Assembly: GCF_000526155.1 (NCBI RefSeq)
Contig: NZ_JAFN01000001.1
Coordinates: 810,501-874,500, forward strand
From: Deferrisoma camini S3R1
GTDB taxonomy: Bacteria; Desulfobacterota; Deferrisomatia; Deferrisomatales; Deferrisomataceae
Reading direction: 5' to 3'
DNA length: 64,000 nt
Shown here: positions 62,273 to 64,000 of the stretch, in pieces
Numbering within the stretch: position 1 is the first letter of the stretch
Layout: the number at the start of each line of letters is the position of its first letter
Notes under the pieces: generated by a model
Database searches by the model: none
Seen by the model: only the letters and a program-made list of their open reading frames with translations
Told to the model about the DNA's origin: nothing
Made by a program: the position numbers and the translations under genes

Positions 62273-62299
62273 TAAAGTTTCCGCAACATCGGGCGATCA
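62273..62299 (+). promoter_or_regulatory. sigma28-like promoter overlapping the flgE terminator
   Basis: TAAAGTTT (62273-62280), 11 nt, GGCGATCA (62292-62299): consensus -35 and six of eight -10 positions. It starts 4 nt after the flgE stop. The predicted start site (about 62306) falls inside the left arm of the terminator stem. Confidence 0.6.
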
Positions 62300-62337
62300 G
62301 AGAGGGGGCGGGGACCACCCGCCCCCTCTCTTCTTGT
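62300..62337 (+). terminator. intrinsic terminator of flgE operon
   Basis: Perfect 13-bp stem GAGAGGGGGCGGG / CCCGCCCCCTCTC with a 5-nt loop and T-rich tail TTCTTGTTT, 31 nt after the flgE stop. Confidence 0.92.
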
Positions 62338-62365
62338 TTGGTTCCGGACGCCGTGGTAAAGGAAA

Positions 62366-62615
62366 GGGCCTTCAGGCCCCTGAGGGGCAGGGCAACAGGG
62401 GAAAGGCTGCTGGAGAGCCGCGTGCGGCTCCTTAGCTCGCCGCCCAGCGCCTCCAACGCTCGCACCGTGAAACCGTTCGGTCCCCGGCCGGACTGCCATG
62501 CAACCACTGTTGGTGCCCCGTGCCTGCGCGGCGAATCTCATGCCCGGCTTCGCGCGCGGCCGGAAGCGGACCCCATGCCCCACCGCCGAAACCGTGCGGG
62601 GATCGGTTCGAGTTG
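62366..62615 (+). repeat. R5 hairpin followed by dispersed repeat R1, copy 3
   Basis: 62366-62406 carries the R5 hairpin with GGGCAACAGGGGAAAGG tail. 62405-62615 is R1, almost identical to 32145-32315 and with the extra 5' part (GAGAGCCGCGTGCGGCTCC hairpin) that copy 1 also has. Both lie in the 62270-62814 gap between flgE and fliL, which has no gene. Confidence 0.92.
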
Positions 62616-62652
62616 TTTCTTCGCAAACAGGCCGCCTCGCGGTCTACTGGAG

Positions 62653-62682
62653 CTGAAGTCTGGCCCTTGAAACCTATGCCCC
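62653..62682 (-). repeat. solitary arm of the 19577-19716 element
   Basis: On the minus strand GGGGCATAGGTTTCAAGGGC continues with CAGACTTCAG, matching 27 of 30 positions of the arm at 19577-19606. The second arm is absent. Confidence 0.8.
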
Positions 62683-62751
62683 CGGAGCGTGAGGTGGTGG
62701 CGCTGAGGCCGGTTGTGTCGAGAACGCTTGGATATCAAAGAGGTTTTCGAG

Positions 62752-62799
62752 CTTTCTAGTCTCCTGGCCTCCGAGCCTCCTAACCCCCTAGCCGAAGTC
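62752..62799 (+). repeat. octamer array upstream of fliL
   Basis: CTTTCTAG, TCTCCTGG, CCTCCGAG, CCTCCTAA, CCCCCTAG, then CCGAAGTC, preceded by AGAGGTTTTCGAG. It ends 15 nt before the fliL ATG. Confidence 0.92.
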
Positions 62800-62814
62800 G
62801 CTGGAAAGGGCGCC

Positions 62815-63270
62815 ATGAACAAGAAGAAGCTGATCTTCATCGTGGGCGGCCTGGTGCTGCTGCTGGGTCTTGCGGGGGGCGGCTTTTTCGCCTACAAGAC
62901 CTTTTTCGCGGCGCCGCCCCCGGAAGAGGCGGAGAAGGCTCCCGAGCCGCCCCAGCCGAAGGTGACGCTGGGGCCGATCTACCCCCTGGATCCGTTCCTC
63001 GTGAACCTGGCGGATCCGGGCCGGCCCCGGTTCCTGAAGGTGGTCATGGAGCTGGAGCTGGACGGCGAGGCCGTGAGCGCGGAGCTGGACACCCTGCGTC
63101 CTAAGGTTCGGGATGCGCTGTTGACCCTGCTGTCGAGCAAGACCTCGGCCGACCTCGTGACCGTGGCCGACAAGGAGAAGCTCCGCAACGAGATCCTCCA
63201 CCGCTTGAACTCGTTCCTGGGGACGGGCAAAGTGGTGGAGGTGTACTTCAGTGAGTTCGTGGTGCAGTAG
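62815..63270 (+). CDS. fliL: flagellar basal-body protein FliL
   Basis: 151 residues: single N-terminal membrane helix (KKLIFIVGGLVLLLGLAGGGFFAYKTF), a Pro-rich linker and a periplasmic stomatin-like domain (YPLDPFLVNLADPGRPRFLKVVMELELD; VRDALLTLLSSKTSADL; EILHRLNSFLGTGKVVEVYFSEFVVQ). FliL rings surround and stabilise stators. ATG at 62815 has GGAAAGGG 4 nt upstream. It starts a second flagellar operon behind repeats and is followed 8 nt later by fliN. Confidence 0.94.
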   Translation: MNKKKLIFIVGGLVLLLGLAGGGFFAYKTFFAAPPPEEAEKAPEPPQPKVTLGPIYPLDPFLVNLADPGRPRFLKVVMELELDGEAVSAELDTLRPKVRDALLTLLSSKTSADLVTVADKEKLRNEILHRLNSFLGTGKVVEVYFSEFVVQ

Positions 63271-63278
63271 GGAGGCCC

Positions 63279-63566
63279 ATGCCCCGCTCCAAGGTCAACA
63301 CCGACGAAGAGGCGGCCCGGTATCAACGGGACTGGGGACTGTTGCGAGACGTCCCGCTCCGGTTAAACGTGGAGGTGGGACGGGCCCGGATGCGGATCCG
63401 GGACGTGCTGGCCCTGGAGGAGGGTGCCCTGGTGGTGACCCAGAAGCTCTCGGGCGAGCCCATGGACCTGAGCCTGGACGGCGAGATCTTCGCGCGGGCG
63501 GAGGTGATCATCATCAAGGACCGGCTCTGGGCGCGGCTCACCAAGATCGTGGGGGGAGAGCGGTGA
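63279..63566 (+). CDS. fliN: flagellar motor switch protein FliN
   Basis: 95 residues, a short FliN comprising essentially one SpoA domain (LLRDVPLRLNVEVGRARMRIRDVLALEEGALVVTQKLSGEPMDLSLDGEIFARAEVIIIKDRLWARLTKIV). It forms the lower C-ring and docks FliH. fliM, which normally sits between fliL and fliN, is missing here. The next gene starts within its last codons (GTGAGG). Confidence 0.93.
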   Translation: MPRSKVNTDEEAARYQRDWGLLRDVPLRLNVEVGRARMRIRDVLALEEGALVVTQKLSGEPMDLSLDGEIFARAEVIIIKDRLWARLTKIVGGER

Positions 63567-64000
63567 GGCGGGTGCTCCTGTGGGTGGCGGCCCTGGCCCT
63601 CCTGGCGGGCCCGGCCGCTGCAGGCCAGGCCGTGGTGCAGTGGGAGTACGGGTACGTGAACGTGCGCTCCGCGCCCGACGGCCGCAAGGTGGACCGGCTG
63701 GAGCGGGGGGCGCGGGTGGAGACCCTGGAGACCCGGGGGGAATGGGTGCGCGTTCGCTACGAAGGGCGGGACGGGTGGGTGGTGGCCCGGAGCCTGCGGC
63801 CCGTGAAGGCGCCCCCGGCCCGGGAGCCCCAGGGGCCCGCCCCGGAGGCGCCGGCCGCGGCCGAGCCCCGGCCCGCGGCCCCGCCGGCGCAGGTGCGGGA
63901 GGAGCCGGCACCGCCTCCCCCGGCGGCCGAGCCCCCGGCCCGGGAGGCCGGCCGCGGTTACCTGGCCGAGTACCTGGACCGGCCGGAGCCCCAGCCGAGC
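63563..64000 (+). CDS. exported SH3-domain protein in the fliO position, 3' end missing
   Basis: Open to the window edge (146 residues seen). GTG start overlaps fliN. Signal peptide (VLLWVAALALLAGPAAAGQ), then a bacterial SH3 domain (YGYVNVRSAPDGRKVDRLERGARVE, GEWVRVRYEGRDGWVVARSL), then a Pro/Ala/Glu-rich linker. In related clusters fliO follows fliN, so this may be a FliO with an added periplasmic SH3 domain whose membrane helix lies beyond the edge, or a separate periplasmic motor protein. Confidence 0.7.
   Translation, partial: MRRVLLWVAALALLAGPAAAGQAVVQWEYGYVNVRSAPDGRKVDRLERGARVETLETRGEWVRVRYEGRDGWVVARSLRPVKAPPAREPQGPAPEAPAAAEPRPAAPPAQVREEPAPPPPAAEPPAREAGRGYLAEYLDRPEPQPS

Overview
The window is very GC-rich and gene-dense. 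It reads as the chromosome of an anaerobic, flagellated, Gram-negative bacterium of the old deltaproteobacterial grade (Desulfobacterota or Deferrisoma-like). That assignment is inference, resting on: pyruvate:ferredoxin oxidoreductase (NifJ), a tungsten-type aldehyde oxidoreductase operon, a tetraheme c-type cytochrome, a PerR-type peroxide regulator, CheX, and a flagellar cluster (flgBC-fliEFGHIJ-motE-fliK-flgDE-fliL-fliN) with a sigma54 activator pair. No rRNA, tRNA, CRISPR array, prophage or transposase gene was recognised.

Layout. 1-4048: end of a TonB-type C-terminal-domain protein, two HEAT-repeat proteins, and a membrane protein/tetraheme cytochrome/membrane protein module. 4391-7661: PerR-like regulator, secreted beta-helix protein and N-acetylmuramoyl-L-alanine amidase, tightly overlapped. 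8234-13364: secreted CAP protein, PlsB-like acyltransferase, DUF3047 protein, dihydroorotate-dehydrogenase-like protein. 13488-19389: nifJ, Bax-inhibitor-1 protein, a small orphan gene, a SAM hydrolase and a 24-codon gene with its own promoter and terminator. 19914-23921: redox operon (Tat-ferredoxin, aldehyde oxidoreductase, two tiny membrane proteins, NapH-like ferredoxin). 24040-32126: DUF445, cysS, uvrB, ftsH. 32544-41551: degenerate GAF/GGDEF/HD-GYP protein, UDP-sugar pyrophosphorylase, MarC, isochorismatase-like protein, and an envelope-glycan operon (GT2, LpxB-N-like, GT39, DedA, small Cys protein). 41758 to the end: chemotaxis and flagellar genes behind a near-consensus sigma28 promoter (cheY-cheX) and a sigma54 promoter (flgB onward).

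The most unusual layer is non-coding. Many gaps hold composite arrays of degenerate 7-bp and 8-bp tandem words (CGACYRA, GARACTR, CYTCCYRG), usually ordered octamers, then a GGGCCGAAGGCCC hairpin, then heptamers, then GAAGTTAC just before a gene. Units within an array differ almost only by transitions. Around them lie a repeat of about 200 bp in three copies, two long palindromic MITE-like elements, other inverted repeats and a TTCG-type hairpin family. These arrays precede genes of unrelated function (ftsH, cysS, the aldehyde oxidoreductase, marC, the NtrC-type regulator, fliL) and have no role known to me.

The flagellar half works as one programme: a PAS histidine kinase and NtrC-type activator sit directly upstream of the sigma54 promoter for the rod/MS-ring/export genes, while cheY-cheX carry a sigma28 promoter. 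flhF-flhG would set flagellar number and position. fliM and motAB are absent from their usual place between flgE and fliN.
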